From positions 1 to 54,121 of the forward strand of contig JAGVNU010000094.1 of NCBI GenBank assembly GCA_020053105.1: 54,121 nucleotides of DNA. The letters run 5' to 3'. Position numbers and translations under genes: made by a program. Under the pieces are notes generated by a model. It saw nothing but the letters and a program-made list of their open reading frames with translations. It had not been told where the DNA came from and did not search any database. Origin of the DNA: Thermodesulfovibrionia bacterium (GTDB lineage Bacteria > Nitrospirota > Thermodesulfovibrionia > UBA6902). Of the stretch, positions 33,330 through 43,111 are shown one piece after another. How positions within the stretch are numbered: position 1 is the first letter of the stretch; every line of letters starts with the position of its first letter.

Positions 33330-34169
33330 TTAATGGCCCCGTTTTATCGCATCCGCCATCCTTGCCACCCGGACCATCTCTTTCACATCATGCACCCTTA
33401 TAATATTGGCCCCGTTAAATATGCCGATGGCTGCGGCAGCAGACGTTCCTTCAAGTCTTTCCGTGACCGGGAGGCCGCCGAGTATCTTTCCGATGAATGC
33501 TTTTCTTGAAGGGCCCAGGAGTATCGGTTTTTCAAAACCCTCAAATTCCTTTAAGCGTCGGATGATCTCAAGGTTGTGTTCGACGGTCTTTCCGAACCCG
33601 ATACCCGGATCAATGATGATCATGTTATCGGGAATTCCCGCCTCTCCGGCAATTTCAATGCATCCATACAGGTAGTCTATTATTTCAGGAATAAGGGCAT
33701 TGTAAAACGGATTTTGCTGCATGTTCTTTGGGGCGCCTTTTATATGCATAATGACGACCGGCACTTTATGTCCGGCTGCAACTTTGGCCATTTTGGGATC
33801 AAAACGCAATCCGCTGATATCATTGATAATAGAGGCCCCTGCAGATATAGCGGCCTCTGCAACGGCGGATTTGTAAGTGTCCACTGAAATGGGGACCCTT
33901 ACCTCTTTTGCAAGCGCGTTGATTACAGGCACAACACGCCTTATTTCCTCTTTAACGGCAATCTTCTCCGCCCCCGGCCTTGTTGATTCCCCGCCTATGT
34001 CAATTATGTCCGCCCCTTCCTCCTGCATCCTGAGGGCCTGTGTGACAGCTCTCTCTGCATTGAAATACAGTCCCCCGTCAGAGAAGGAGTCAGGGGTAAT
34101 ATTTAAAATACCCATGACATATGTTCTTTGAGAAAAGTCGAACTCGAAGTTTTTCCAGCTAAGCTTCAT
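33330..34169 (-). CDS. folP: Dihydropteroate synthase
   Basis: A 279-residue TIM-barrel enzyme joining p-aminobenzoate to dihydropterin pyrophosphate in folate synthesis. It has both signature motifs: GILNITPDSFSDGG (20-33) and DIGGESTRPGA (57-67), plus PISVDTYK, SIINDISGL and DPGIGFGKT. C-terminal motif RVHDVKEMVRVARMADAI is complete. It lies 144 bases downstream of ftsH on the same strand, a common pairing (ftsH-folP). Confidence 0.96.
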   Translation of the reverse strand: MKLSWKNFEFDFSQRTYVMGILNITPDSFSDGGLYFNAERAVTQALRMQEEGADIIDIGGESTRPGAEKIAVKEEIRRVVPVINALAKEVRVPISVDTYKSAVAEAAISAGASIINDISGLRFDPKMAKVAAGHKVPVVIMHIKGAPKNMQQNPFYNALIPEIIDYLYGCIEIAGEAGIPDNMIIIDPGIGFGKTVEHNLEIIRRLKEFEGFEKPILLGPSRKAFIGKILGGLPVTERLEGTSAAAAIGIFNGANIIRVHDVKEMVRVARMADAIKRGH

Positions 34170-34313
34170 TTTTTCTCCCGGCTATGCCCGCACGCGTTAT
34201 TTGTTATACGTCATATAAGTCAGAGAATGCAAGACTGCTGTTTCTCACGACTATATGGAGTTATAAAGGGGGATTTCTGAATGAGCTGAGTCGGGGAACT
34301 ATCAGTCTTCCTG

Positions 34314-36161
34314 CTATGCCCTTGCTTCCGGCATGGGGCCTTCATCACCGCCGATCTTCGCTGCCGGCCCGCTGCCGTTAGAGCCCTGAATGATCGCCTC
34401 TATCTCAACGGCATCAAGGGTTTCCTTCTCAAGAAGGGCCAGCGCAAGGGTAATAAGTGTTGCCTTGTTATCAAGCAGGATGCGCTTTGCATATATATAT
34501 CTTTCTCCAATAATCGTTTTGACTTCATCATCGATCTCTTCAGCCGTCTTTTCTGAATAGTCTTTATGCCTCGAAAATTCTTTGCCCAGGAAGATCTGTT
34601 CTTCACGCTTGCCGAAAGTCAGGGGGCCCAGTTTTTCACTCATGCCCCATTCACAGACCATTTTTCTCGCAAGGTCGGTTGCTCTCTGAAGATCATTACC
34701 CGCCCCTGTGGTCAAATGCCCGAGGGCAATTTCTTCCGCGGCCCTTCCTCCCATGAAAACGGCAAGCATATTCATAATGTGGTCCCTTGAATAGGTATAC
34801 CTGTCATCTATAGGAAGCTGCTGCGTAATCCCGAGGGCCATCCCGCGGGGAATAATGCTTACTTTATGGAGAGGGTCTGACCCGGGAGTCAATTTTGCGA
34901 CAAGTGTATGGCCCGCTTCATGATAAGCAGTATTTTTCTTTTCCTCATCCGAAATTATCATGCTCTTTCTTTCCTTGCCCATCATGACCTTGTCTTTAGC
35001 GTCTTCAAAGTCTATCATTTCAACTTTTGTCTTTGACTGTTTCGCTGCAAGCAAAGCCGCCTCATTGATAAGGTTGGCGAGGTCCGCGCCTGAAAAACCC
35101 GGTGTTCCCCTCGCAAGAGTTTCGAGATTTACATTCTCGGAAAGCGGTACTTTTTTGCTGTGGACCTTGATTATCTCAAGCCTGCCCTTAACATCCGGAT
35201 GGGGAACTACAACCTGTCTGTCGAATCTTCCGGGCCTTAAAAGCGCAGGGTCAAGGACATCAGGCCTGTTGGTTGCAGCAAGTATGATGACACCTTCATT
35301 CTGGTCAAAACCGTCAAGCTCTACAAGAAGCTGGTTGAGGGTCTGTTCACGTTCATCATGACCGCCTCCAAGCCCGGCACCCCTATGGCGGCCTACAGCG
35401 TCTATTTCATCTATAAATATAATGCAGGGAGAACTTTTCTTTGCCTGTTCGAAGAGGTCCCTCACCCTTGAGGCCCCTACACCGACAAACATTTCCACAA
35501 AATCGGAACCGCTGATGGAAAAGAACGGGACACCCGCCTCACCAGCAATCGCCTTGGCAAGCAGGGTCTTGCCGGCGCCAGGAGGCCCGACAAGCAATAC
35601 GCCTTTGGGGATCTTCCCGCCCAGTTTCTGGAATTTCTGGGGGTCCTTTAAAAACTCGATTATTTCCTGTACTTCCTCTTTGGCCTCCTCAATCCCGGCC
35701 ACATCAGAGAAGGTTATCTTTATACCTTTTTCAGAGACCAGTTTGGCCTTGCTCCTGCCGAAGGAGAGGGCCTTGTTGCCGCCGGTCTGCATCTGCCTCA
35801 TGAAAAATACCCAGAGCAGCACAAGCAGTATTATCGGTCCGAAATTAAAGAGCACGTTCATGTACCACGGGGTATGGTCCGGCTTGGCAGTTATTTTTAT
35901 ACTCTTGGCCTGAAGCTCCTTTACCAGGTCAGGATAATCAGGGGCGTAAGATTTAAACTTTACGCCGCTTTTCAGCGTTCCTAATATCTGGTTCTCGGGT
36001 TTTGTTATTGTTACGTCGGAGACTTCGTCCTGCTGCACCTTTAACATAAAGTCCGAAAAACCAATCTCTTCATTCGGCTTTGACGTCTCAAGAAGGTTAA
36101 AAACAAGGATCATCATCAAACCGAACAGGACCCAAATTATAATACTCTTATACAATGGCAT
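34314..36161 (-). CDS. ftsH: ATP-dependent zinc metalloprotease FtsH
   Basis: A 615-residue membrane protease of the inner membrane. Membrane helices are at 5-23 and 104-122, with a periplasmic domain between. The AAA domain has Walker A GPPGAGKT (192-199), Walker [13 protein letters not shown] and the second region of homology around RPGRFDR (309-315). The zinc site HEAGH is at 414-418. It degrades membrane and soluble regulatory proteins such as LpxC or sigma32 in other bacteria. A ribosome site TCAGGAGGAAATG precedes the start. It is complete and of normal length. Confidence 0.97.
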   Translation of the reverse strand: MPLYKSIIIWVLFGLMMILVFNLLETSKPNEEIGFSDFMLKVQQDEVSDVTITKPENQILGTLKSGVKFKSYAPDYPDLVKELQAKSIKITAKPDHTPWYMNVLFNFGPIILLVLLWVFFMRQMQTGGNKALSFGRSKAKLVSEKGIKITFSDVAGIEEAKEEVQEIIEFLKDPQKFQKLGGKIPKGVLLVGPPGAGKTLLAKAIAGEAGVPFFSISGSDFVEMFVGVGASRVRDLFEQAKKSSPCIIFIDEIDAVGRHRGAGLGGGHDEREQTLNQLLVELDGFDQNEGVIILAATNRPDVLDPALLRPGRFDRQVVVPHPDVKGRLEIIKVHSKKVPLSENVNLETLARGTPGFSGADLANLINEAALLAAKQSKTKVEMIDFEDAKDKVMMGKERKSMIISDEEKKNTAYHEAGHTLVAKLTPGSDPLHKVSIIPRGMALGITQQLPIDDRYTYSRDHIMNMLAVFMGGRAAEEIALGHLTTGAGNDLQRATDLARKMVCEWGMSEKLGPLTFGKREEQIFLGKEFSRHKDYSEKTAEEIDDEVKTIIGERYIYAKRILLDNKATLITLALALLEKETLDAVEIEAIIQGSNGSGPAAKIGGDEGPMPEARA

Positions 36162-36334
36162 TTCCTCCTGACCCTAAGATTAACATATTTCCTTTTGTCT
36201 TGCCAATGCTCCGGGCATCTGCAGTCTTTTTTTTTAAGTTACCTGATCCGGCAAAACCGCAACCAACTGTTTTGCCGCAAAGCCACCAAGGCGCTAATGA
36301 TATATAGAATAATTTTTTTACTAATTTCCCTGGT

Positions 36335-37198
36335 TTATCTACTCAAAACAATCAGCAGAAACCCCGCAAACATTATAATACTTCCGACCGCCTTCTCGGC
36401 AATCTTTTCTTCCCTAAACAGCAAATGTCCGTACAGGATACTGAAGAGCAGGCTCGTCCTTTTTACTGAAATCATATACGCGACATTGACCATGCTTATT
36501 GCAAGCATGTGGAAAAGAATCATTATGGAATAGGTAATGCCAATGGCCGCAAGCGGGCCGAAGTCCTTCCGGGTAATCGTGAGACTGCCCTTGTTTTTAA
36601 TCAGAGCGATCGGCGTAAACATTAGCGTCAGGAGGACGAAATAAATGCTACCGAAAAAAACGGGGGATGAGTGTTCTATCGCCATCTTCCCCAGAGAAGC
36701 CGTAAAGCTGAATATAAACGCAACTATGATCATCATGACCGAGCCCTTTTCCCTGAATATGGCCTTAAACGGTTCGAAGATGGCCTGTCTGATTTTATGG
36801 ATATTCAGGGTATAGCTTCCTATTGCCATAAGCAATATCCCGATACTTCCGCCAGGTGAGACCTTTTCTCCCAGGACAACAAACGATATCGCTATAAGAA
36901 ATAGAGGGGTCAATGCAAGAAACGGCATTGATACACTGAGGGGAGATACTTTTAACGCCTTTGTGTACAGGATTATAGCTGTTATCTCAAGGGGCAGGGC
37001 GCATAATGTTGCCAGCCAGAATGTGTTGTCGAGAGGCGGAATTTCAACGAACATTAAGCTTGATAAAAGCACCGGAAGAGAAAATAACAGTCTTGCCCAG
37101 GCGACAAAATACTCGTCCCTGGAAGAAAGCGCCCGTTTAGTTAAGGCGTCGCTGGTTGCGAGCAGGACTGCGGTCAACAGTGCAAAAAGAATCCACAA
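36335..37198 (-). CDS. EamA/DMT-family transporter
   Basis: A 287-residue protein with ten predicted membrane helices in two EamA repeats, starting MWILFALLTAVLLATSDALTKRAL. The second repeat ends in LFSILYGHLLFREEKIAEKAVGSIIMFAGFLLIVLS, a typical DMT pattern with the RE motif. The transported compound cannot be told. It stands alone between ftsH and the regulator gene, on the same strand. Confidence 0.85.
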   Translation of the reverse strand: MWILFALLTAVLLATSDALTKRALSSRDEYFVAWARLLFSLPVLLSSLMFVEIPPLDNTFWLATLCALPLEITAIILYTKALKVSPLSVSMPFLALTPLFLIAISFVVLGEKVSPGGSIGILLMAIGSYTLNIHKIRQAIFEPFKAIFREKGSVMMIIVAFIFSFTASLGKMAIEHSSPVFFGSIYFVLLTLMFTPIALIKNKGSLTITRKDFGPLAAIGITYSIMILFHMLAISMVNVAYMISVKRTSLLFSILYGHLLFREEKIAEKAVGSIIMFAGFLLIVLSR

Positions 37199-37257
37199 AA
37201 TTTACTCCTGAAAACAGAATAAATCACTATTTATAATTTACAAACCAAAACAGGGAA

Positions 37258-38628
37258 TTATTTTTCTATCCCGTAATCTTTTATCTTTGTGAGGAGTGTC
37301 TTGTAGCTGACCTTCAGTATCTCCGCAGCCCTGGTTTTGTTCCCATGCGTGCCTTCAAGCGCTTTTCTGATCCTCAGGGTTTCGGCTGCATGCAGAGCGG
37401 TATGGGCAGCTTCCTCAAGCGTTCCTTCCATCGGAATGTTCATCAGCATTGACTCAGGAGAGACGGACGGGGCAAGCCGGAGATGTTCTTCCGTAATTGT
37501 GTCCCCCTCGCAGAGGATCATTGCTCGTTCAATGACATTTTCAAGTTCCCTCACATTGCCTTTCCAGTGATAGCCTTTCAGTGTATCCATTGCGGCCTGA
37601 TTTACGAGTTTACGAGGCATGTTCATCTCCGCCGAACATGCTGCAATGAAGTGCTCGGTCAGCACGGGTATATCGTCCTTCCTCTCCCTCAGGGGTGGAA
37701 TCGTAACCGGGAACACGCTTAACCTGTAAAAGAGGTCCTCTCTGAATGAATGGTCCGCCACCGCTGCCTCAAGGTCCCTGTTGCTTGCGGCAATGATCCT
37801 GATATCGACCTTGATCGGGTTGGAGCCCCCTACCCTGTCTATCTCCCCTTCCTGCAGTGCCCTGAGGACCTTGGCCTGCAGCCTCATGTCCATCTCTCCA
37901 ATTTCGTCAAGAAACACCGTGCCCCGGTCCGCAAGCTCAAGCTTGCCGGGCTTCTTTTCGCCCGCTCCGGTGAATGCCCCCTTTTCATGGCCGAAAAGTT
38001 CGGACTCAAGAAGCTCCTTCGGTATCGCAGCGCAGTTTATTGTTACAAAGGGACGGTCTCTCCTTGGGCTCAAATCATGAATCGCCCTTGCAAAGAGTTC
38101 CTTCCCCGTGCCGGACTCGCCAAGGAGCAGAACAGTTGTCTTTGTTGAAGACACCTTCCGGATATTCTCCGCGACCTTTATCATTACAGCGCTTTTGCCT
38201 ATGATATCAGGCATGCCGGCACGATGAGATAACGTGTCTTTCAGCAGCATGTTTTCAGTAACCAACCTCTGGTTTCTGAGCGCCCTTTCTATAAGTAATT
38301 GCAGGTAGTCCGTGTCCAGGGGTTTAGTGATAAAATCATATGCCCCCAGTTTCATGGCATTGACAGCGGTTTCAACAGACCCGAAGGCTGTCATGACGAT
38401 CACCGGTATCAACGGGTTCTCCTCTTTTGAGGCCTTAAGGACTTCGATGCCGTCTTTCTTCGGCAGTTTCAGGTCGGTCAGCACCAGATCGACCTTACTG
38501 TCCCTGACCCTCTTTGTCCCCTCGCCGCCGTCCTTTGCGATGATGACTTCATAACCCGCAAGTTCCAGGGTCTCCCTCAGCATCTGGGCCATTGATTCTT
38601 TGTCTTCTACGATAAGGATTCGTTCCAT
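37258..38628 (-). CDS. NtrC-family sigma54-dependent response regulator
   Basis: A 456-residue regulator. The receiver domain (1-120) has the phospho-acceptor D52 (VLTDLKLPKKDG) and the conserved K at 102 (TKPLD). The AAA+ domain has Walker A GESGTGKE, the sigma54 contact GAFTGA, Walker B GTVFLDEIGEM and the R-finger region. A C-terminal Fis-type helix-turn-helix (about 415-456) reads LRIRKALEGTHGNKTRAAEIL. No sensor kinase gene is adjacent, so it is an orphan here. Target genes are not evident; pilus genes are possible. Confidence 0.94.
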   Translation of the reverse strand: MERILIVEDKESMAQMLRETLELAGYEVIIAKDGGEGTKRVRDSKVDLVLTDLKLPKKDGIEVLKASKEENPLIPVIVMTAFGSVETAVNAMKLGAYDFITKPLDTDYLQLLIERALRNQRLVTENMLLKDTLSHRAGMPDIIGKSAVMIKVAENIRKVSSTKTTVLLLGESGTGKELFARAIHDLSPRRDRPFVTINCAAIPKELLESELFGHEKGAFTGAGEKKPGKLELADRGTVFLDEIGEMDMRLQAKVLRALQEGEIDRVGGSNPIKVDIRIIAASNRDLEAAVADHSFREDLFYRLSVFPVTIPPLRERKDDIPVLTEHFIAACSAEMNMPRKLVNQAAMDTLKGYHWKGNVRELENVIERAMILCEGDTITEEHLRLAPSVSPESMLMNIPMEGTLEEAAHTALHAAETLRIRKALEGTHGNKTRAAEILKVSYKTLLTKIKDYGIEK

Positions 38629-38821
38629 AGTTATAATCTTAATAAATCCGTTTCATTCTGTTAATTCTCATTGTACTAAATTATACTAAATCAGTTCCGC
38701 TTTTAGTTGGAGAAAATAAGCAATTGCCTGCTTCACTTCCCCTCTATATGTTATAATGGACCGGTCGTTCGGGGACTTGCGCTGTAGAAATCAAAAACTC
38801 TTTAAAGCAAAGGGGACATGT

Positions 38822-39325
38822 ATGGGCGAAATAATTCCGCAGGAAATAATCCGGCAAAAAATCTTATTGCTACGCGGGCAGAAAGTAATGCTAGACAAGG
38901 AACTTGCAGAACTTTATGGCGTTGAGACAAAAGCGCTTAATCGCGCTGTCAAAAGAAATATAGAACGTTTTCCAGCAGACTTTATGTTTCAATTAACCAA
39001 GGACGAATTCGAAAACTTGAAGTACCATTTTGGCACTTCAAGTTGGGGCGGTACCCGCAAACTTCCTTTGGTTTTCACCGAAAATGGTGTAGCAATGCTG
39101 TCAACTGTTTTAAACAGTAAAAGAGCTATACAGGTAAACATACAGATTATGAGGACATTCACCAGTGTCAGGGAAATGCTGGCAACCCATAAAGAGCTGA
39201 GACATAAAATCGAAGAGATGGAGAAAAAATATGACAATCAATTCAAGAGTGTTTTTGAGGCCATCCGGCAATTGATGGTCCCGCCGGAGCCGCGCAGGAA
39301 GAAGATCGGGTTTCTGAGAGAGTGA
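38822..39325 (+). CDS. ORF6N domain-containing protein
   Basis: A 167-residue protein. The first 90 residues are an ORF6N DNA-binding domain: [40 protein letters not shown], then [15 protein letters not shown]. The C-terminus is a coiled coil ([26 protein letters not shown]). Such genes are found in phages and accessory islands. I chose the ATG at 38822, preceded by AAAGGGGAC; the frame is open 22 codons further up. It is the first gene of the second accessory patch. Confidence 0.88.
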   Translation: MGEIIPQEIIRQKILLLRGQKVMLDKELAELYGVETKALNRAVKRNIERFPADFMFQLTKDEFENLKYHFGTSSWGGTRKLPLVFTENGVAMLSTVLNSKRAIQVNIQIMRTFTSVREMLATHKELRHKIEEMEKKYDNQFKSVFEAIRQLMVPPEPRRKKIGFLRE

Positions 39326-39380
39326 AAATAGCGTGAGAGCTTGCAAGGGTGGGTGTGGGCTTTAATTGCAATAGAAATTA

Positions 39381-39423
39381 GTGTCCGGATCCCGGAGGTT
39401 TCTGAAGAATGTAGACGTGACAC
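39381..39423. repeat. Inverted repeat D, copy 2
   Basis: GTGTCCGGATCCCGGA, TTTCTGAAGAATGTAGACG and TGACACC correspond to the element at 5122-5173. It sits between the ORF6N gene and the SIR2-kinase gene, which are convergent. The match is partial. Confidence 0.5.
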
Positions 39424-39486
39424 CCCTTTCTTACTGTCAGCGGGCTTCCTTAAATGTAGTTTGAAGGTTTGCCCCCAGTCGTTCAT

Positions 39487-41877
39487 TCAAGACAACTCCA
39501 GCAAGCATCTTGCTTCAATCACCAACTCGCCGAGCTTCTTGACATCTGCACTGGAAACGGTTAACTGAGGATACCAGTCAGCCACAACGTCCAATCGGCT
39601 GGTGCCGATGTCCCCCTTAATATTTTTCAACTGACCCGTCTTTAATTTTGAAATAACTTTATCTCTGCAGGTTGGCAAATATTTCAAAACATGCCGATGC
39701 TCGTGGTCAGCTCTAATTTTACTAAGTTTTAAGCCTATGACTATTGAGGAAGCATCGTTTTTAAGACGTACTTCAATCTGTTTAGATCCATCCGCAGAAA
39801 TAACAGTAACACATCTGCCAAACTCTGTTACCTTAAATTGCACTGATGTGTCTATGACAGATGCAATTTCGAGTAATATCAGCGGATGATTTGACTTGAG
39901 GGTATTAGTGAGGGCCATCGTATGGCAAATTTCAAACGATTCAACTGCCGATGAAAAAGGTATTCTTTCCGACTGAACATCTTTGGTGCACCCAACAATC
40001 ACGTCTTTCAAATAGTGCGGTAAACTATGCCAGTCTGAATCATTCTTCTTCTTAACACACCCGACTATCTTCTTATCAAAATCTGGGAATTTATGTTCAT
40101 TAGGACGTGGATTATCTTCGACCATTAGATAAAATGCAATCATTCCTATACCGAAAACATCAACTGCCGTATTCCTAGTGCTTACGCCACTCTGGTGACC
40201 AGTGGCAGTCTGCTCCGGCGCAGCATAGCCCTCCGCTCTTGCGCCATGAACAACAGACAAATCTGATGCACCTTTATGCCAAGACAAATCAAAATCGCAA
40301 ACAACAACATCAGCATCATCATTAGCATCATAACCGCCTCTTAAAATAACATTGTCTGGCTTAAGGTCTCGGTGCAAAACAAGCTCTTCCAAATTGTGCG
40401 CATCGTGCACAATCTTTCCCACCTTTACAAGTATATCGAGGCATTTCGAAAGCCTATCAAAATGACCCCATTCCATTGCCTTTGTTAAATTAGGGCCATC
40501 AATGAATTCCATGAAAACACATGCTGGTATCTCATAAGCCTCGATAAATTTAACCATACCATCAACTTTACGGTTGGTTAGTATTCGCATTGATCTTACG
40601 CCACGTCTAAAACTATTCAAATATTCGCGGTCGCTGCGAACTTCTGGCAATAGAATCTTTACAGCGATTAGTTCTCCATTATCGAGTTTTTCTGATCTAT
40701 AGACTTGGCCGAATGCGCCTCTTCCAATAGGTGATAAAATTTTATGCCCATAAAGAATATCGCACGCCGAATCAGGCTCAATTAACCATGCCTGATGTAT
40801 CGCTTTTAGATTATCTTTATAAAACTTATCCAATTTAACAAGGTCTTCTTCTCTAGGATTATCACTTGGAAGAATACTCAGTACGGCCGCATTTAGTAGC
40901 TTCCTCATTTCATCGTCTGGCATAGAAAGCATCTCTGTTTGCGAGGGCAAAGAATCGACTGCAAGTGCTGCTCCAACGGATACAGCTGGTGCTATATCGT
41001 CAGCTGGCAAAAAAGAAAGGATGTCTTGCAGAGCTTCTTCAATTTCATTATGTTGCAAAGGATCGGCAGGTGAATATGAGATAACGGCAACACCTTTGTC
41101 ACCTAATTCTCTAATTTGGGAATGATCCGGATTTGGAAGAAAAATATAATGCTGCAGGCCAGTTCCCCCGCTACTTGTCAAGGCGTGCTGGAATAAATAG
41201 GTAAAGGCAAAATCACTGGGGTTAAAGCCTATGATCAGTAAGTTTTTTGACTGCATAAGAGTCTTCATGAAATCAAGATAAGGATTGTTGTTTAGTAACT
41301 CTGCAAGGTCAGAGCTTGTAAATACCCATGACGTGGGATCCAACACTGTCCCATGCGGTTGAAAGACAAATTTATTAGGACTCGATAGAAAGTGTCCAAA
41401 CCGAGATACTTCCTTCGCAGTTGCGCTATCTGCGGCATACTGTTTTACTCGTGAAAATGAATCGAGTGCACATGTATCAATATTAAAGGTGATTACTCCT
41501 CTTATATCCAACTTCCAGAGAAGATCATAAGAGCGCGGAATTAGGGTCTTGTCCTTTACTGTTAAATTATCTTTTATGGTTTTCTCATATGCTTGATTAC
41601 TAATAAGTCTTTTTAATTCCGAAAAACATTGCCATAAATTAGTATTCCCTGATATTTTTTCTATTATTGCTATGTTGCCTTTCTTTTCAGTTTCATTAAG
41701 GATTTCCGAGCTTCGTTTGCGTGCATCTTCGACAATGGCTTCCTTTAAGCCTTCCCAAGACGGCAGACCGCAGGGAATTGATAAGCCAGAACCAATGATG
41801 GCAACAAAATCTTTTGGATCTTCTCGGATTCTATCTCGCAAGGCAACATAATCTGGATGGTCAAAGCGTATACTCAT
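39487..41877 (-). CDS. SIR2-like domain fused to Ser/Thr protein kinase-like domain (putative defence protein)
   Basis: A 796-residue fusion. Residues 10-290 form a SIR2-like domain: IIGSGLSIPCGLPSW (27-41), VITFNIDT (128-135), the catalytic-type His175 in FQPHGT and GFNPSD (217-222). Residues 375-650 form a kinase: glycine loop GRGAFGQV (385-392), K407 in IAVKIL, HRDLKPDN (502-509), DFD in place of DFG (528-530) and YAAPEQ (551-556). Residues 655-796 match nothing I know. SIR2-like domains in defence proteins destroy NAD. A ribosome site GAGGAGGA precedes the ATG. It is cytosolic and stands alone. Confidence 0.85.
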   Translation of the reverse strand: MSIRFDHPDYVALRDRIREDPKDFVAIIGSGLSIPCGLPSWEGLKEAIVEDARKRSSEILNETEKKGNIAIIEKISGNTNLWQCFSELKRLISNQAYEKTIKDNLTVKDKTLIPRSYDLLWKLDIRGVITFNIDTCALDSFSRVKQYAADSATAKEVSRFGHFLSSPNKFVFQPHGTVLDPTSWVFTSSDLAELLNNNPYLDFMKTLMQSKNLLIIGFNPSDFAFTYLFQHALTSSGGTGLQHYIFLPNPDHSQIRELGDKGVAVISYSPADPLQHNEIEEALQDILSFLPADDIAPAVSVGAALAVDSLPSQTEMLSMPDDEMRKLLNAAVLSILPSDNPREEDLVKLDKFYKDNLKAIHQAWLIEPDSACDILYGHKILSPIGRGAFGQVYRSEKLDNGELIAVKILLPEVRSDREYLNSFRRGVRSMRILTNRKVDGMVKFIEAYEIPACVFMEFIDGPNLTKAMEWGHFDRLSKCLDILVKVGKIVHDAHNLEELVLHRDLKPDNVILRGGYDANDDADVVVCDFDLSWHKGASDLSVVHGARAEGYAAPEQTATGHQSGVSTRNTAVDVFGIGMIAFYLMVEDNPRPNEHKFPDFDKKIVGCVKKKNDSDWHSLPHYLKDVIVGCTKDVQSERIPFSSAVESFEICHTMALTNTLKSNHPLILLEIASVIDTSVQFKVTEFGRCVTVISADGSKQIEVRLKNDASSIVIGLKLSKIRADHEHRHVLKYLPTCRDKVISKLKTGQLKNIKGDIGTSRLDVVADWYPQLTVSSADVKKLGELVIEARCLLELS

Positions 41878-42003
41878 AAATCCTCCTCATATATGACAAG
41901 CGTTGGGGTATAGTTTCTTGGATTCTGCATTTTTTGATCAACTTAATATCAACAATCAACCTCACTACTCCTCCTCTCCACATTCCTATCAAAAGACTGA
42001 GTA

Positions 42004-42216
42004 TTAAACAGTGCCGACGTCAGAAAACGCAGAGTCATCCATGATCGCATTAGAATCAATCATCGCCTTTGTATTGAGCGGCGGAATCAGTTTATCATTA
42101 ATTGCATCTGTGTGGATTTTGTAGTTGCCCGTAGCCGGGGAACTCTGATAGACAGGTATAATGAACTGCTTCGCCCCCTTCAGAAAATTCATCAGATCAA
42201 CGGCTTGCGCTATCAC
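42004..42216 (-). pseudogene. Truncated DUF262 (GmrSD-type restriction) gene remnant
   Basis: The short frame starts with GTG and reads IAQAVDLMNFLKGAKQFIIPVYQ, matching the N-terminus of DUF262 proteins, in which IPIYQR is followed by a conserved Y-S-W. The match stops exactly at the Q, and the remaining 40 codons (SSPATGNYKIHTD and on) are unrelated. I read it as the stump of a type IV restriction-like gene joined to foreign sequence by deletion. The 567-base stretch 41878-42444 holds nothing else recognisable. Confidence 0.4.
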
Positions 42217-42444
42217 TGTTTTTCTGGTCCCCCCTCAAAAAGGTTTAGTAATGATAATACGATAAGCCTGTTAAAGACAAGAAGTATTTATTCTGGTAAA
42301 TTTTATTCTGCTGGAGACACCCGCATTCAGTGCCACGGTGTTCATAACTGTCCGACTGTTTAAAATGCGGCAAATTGATATTTTCTTTTTGGTAGTCTAT
42401 CATGAATATATCAAAGCAAAGGCCTTTATAAAGGGAGGGGGAAG

Positions 42445-42660
42445 ATGTTTGACAGGATAACATTTGATTCCACAATAATGGGCGGCAGGGCATGTATCAG
42501 GGGCATGAGGATACCTGTCTCTGTAATTGTAGGGCAGATCGCGCATGGAGCTACTGTTAAGGAAATTCTTGCTGACTATCCTGATCTTGAACCTGAAGAT
42601 ATTCAGCAGGCTCTTGAATACGCCGCCTGGCTGACACAGGAAGAAGTTACCACAGGATAG
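42445..42660 (+). CDS. DUF433 family antitoxin
   Basis: A 71-residue DUF433 protein with the signatures RITFDSTIMGGRACIRGMRIPV and LADYPDLEPEDIQQALEYAA. A strong ribosome site (GGAGGGGG) precedes the ATG. DUF433 genes usually pair with a DUF5615 PIN-like gene, as here, and act as antitoxin. It probably has a small winged or helix-turn-helix fold and could regulate its own operon. Confidence 0.88.
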   Translation: MFDRITFDSTIMGGRACIRGMRIPVSVIVGQIAHGATVKEILADYPDLEPEDIQQALEYAAWLTQEEVTTG

Positions 42661-42669
42661 CTGACTGTT

Positions 42670-43035
42670 ATGAAATTCCTTGCTGATATGGGAGTAGCTA
42701 TGCGGATTGTTGAAGACTTAAGAGCTAAAGGTCACGATGTTGTGCACCTCCGTGAAGAACGTTTGCACAAACTTCCTGACCATGATATTTTCAAAAAGGC
42801 AATCCGTGAAAACCGGACCATCATTACTTTCGATTTAGATTTTGGAGAAATTATCGCATTTTCTGACAGGACAACCATAAGCGCAATTATTTTCCGCCTT
42901 CGCAATACACGCACGCCTTTTGTAATTGAACGCCTTAATCAAGTCTTGTCCGCCACAGCTAACTCCCTTGAAAAAGGATGTGTAGTAACTATTGAAGATG
43001 CAAGATACCGCGTTCGGAAACTTCCCTTAAACTAA
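42670..43035 (+). CDS. DUF5615 PIN-like toxin
   Basis: A 121-residue PIN-like protein with the family start KFLADMGVAMRIVEDLRAKGHDVVHLRE and acidic site residues in LADMG, LPDHDIFKKA and TFDLDFGEI. It is predicted to cut RNA. It follows the antitoxin gene by nine bases, completing the third toxin-antitoxin pair in this window. Both genes are intact. Confidence 0.88.
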   Translation: MKFLADMGVAMRIVEDLRAKGHDVVHLREERLHKLPDHDIFKKAIRENRTIITFDLDFGEIIAFSDRTTISAIIFRLRNTRTPFVIERLNQVLSATANSLEKGCVVTIEDARYRVRKLPLN

Positions 43036-43111
43036 TATCCCTCGCTGTGAAGACAAAACAATCCGCATTCAACGTCTTTGAGGCTGCTTCACTCTTGTCT
43101 TGCAATGACAC

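Noticed and set aside
42245-42493. Minus-strand frame of 82 codons
   Set aside because: It overlaps the start and ribosome site of the DUF433 gene and shows no family motif.
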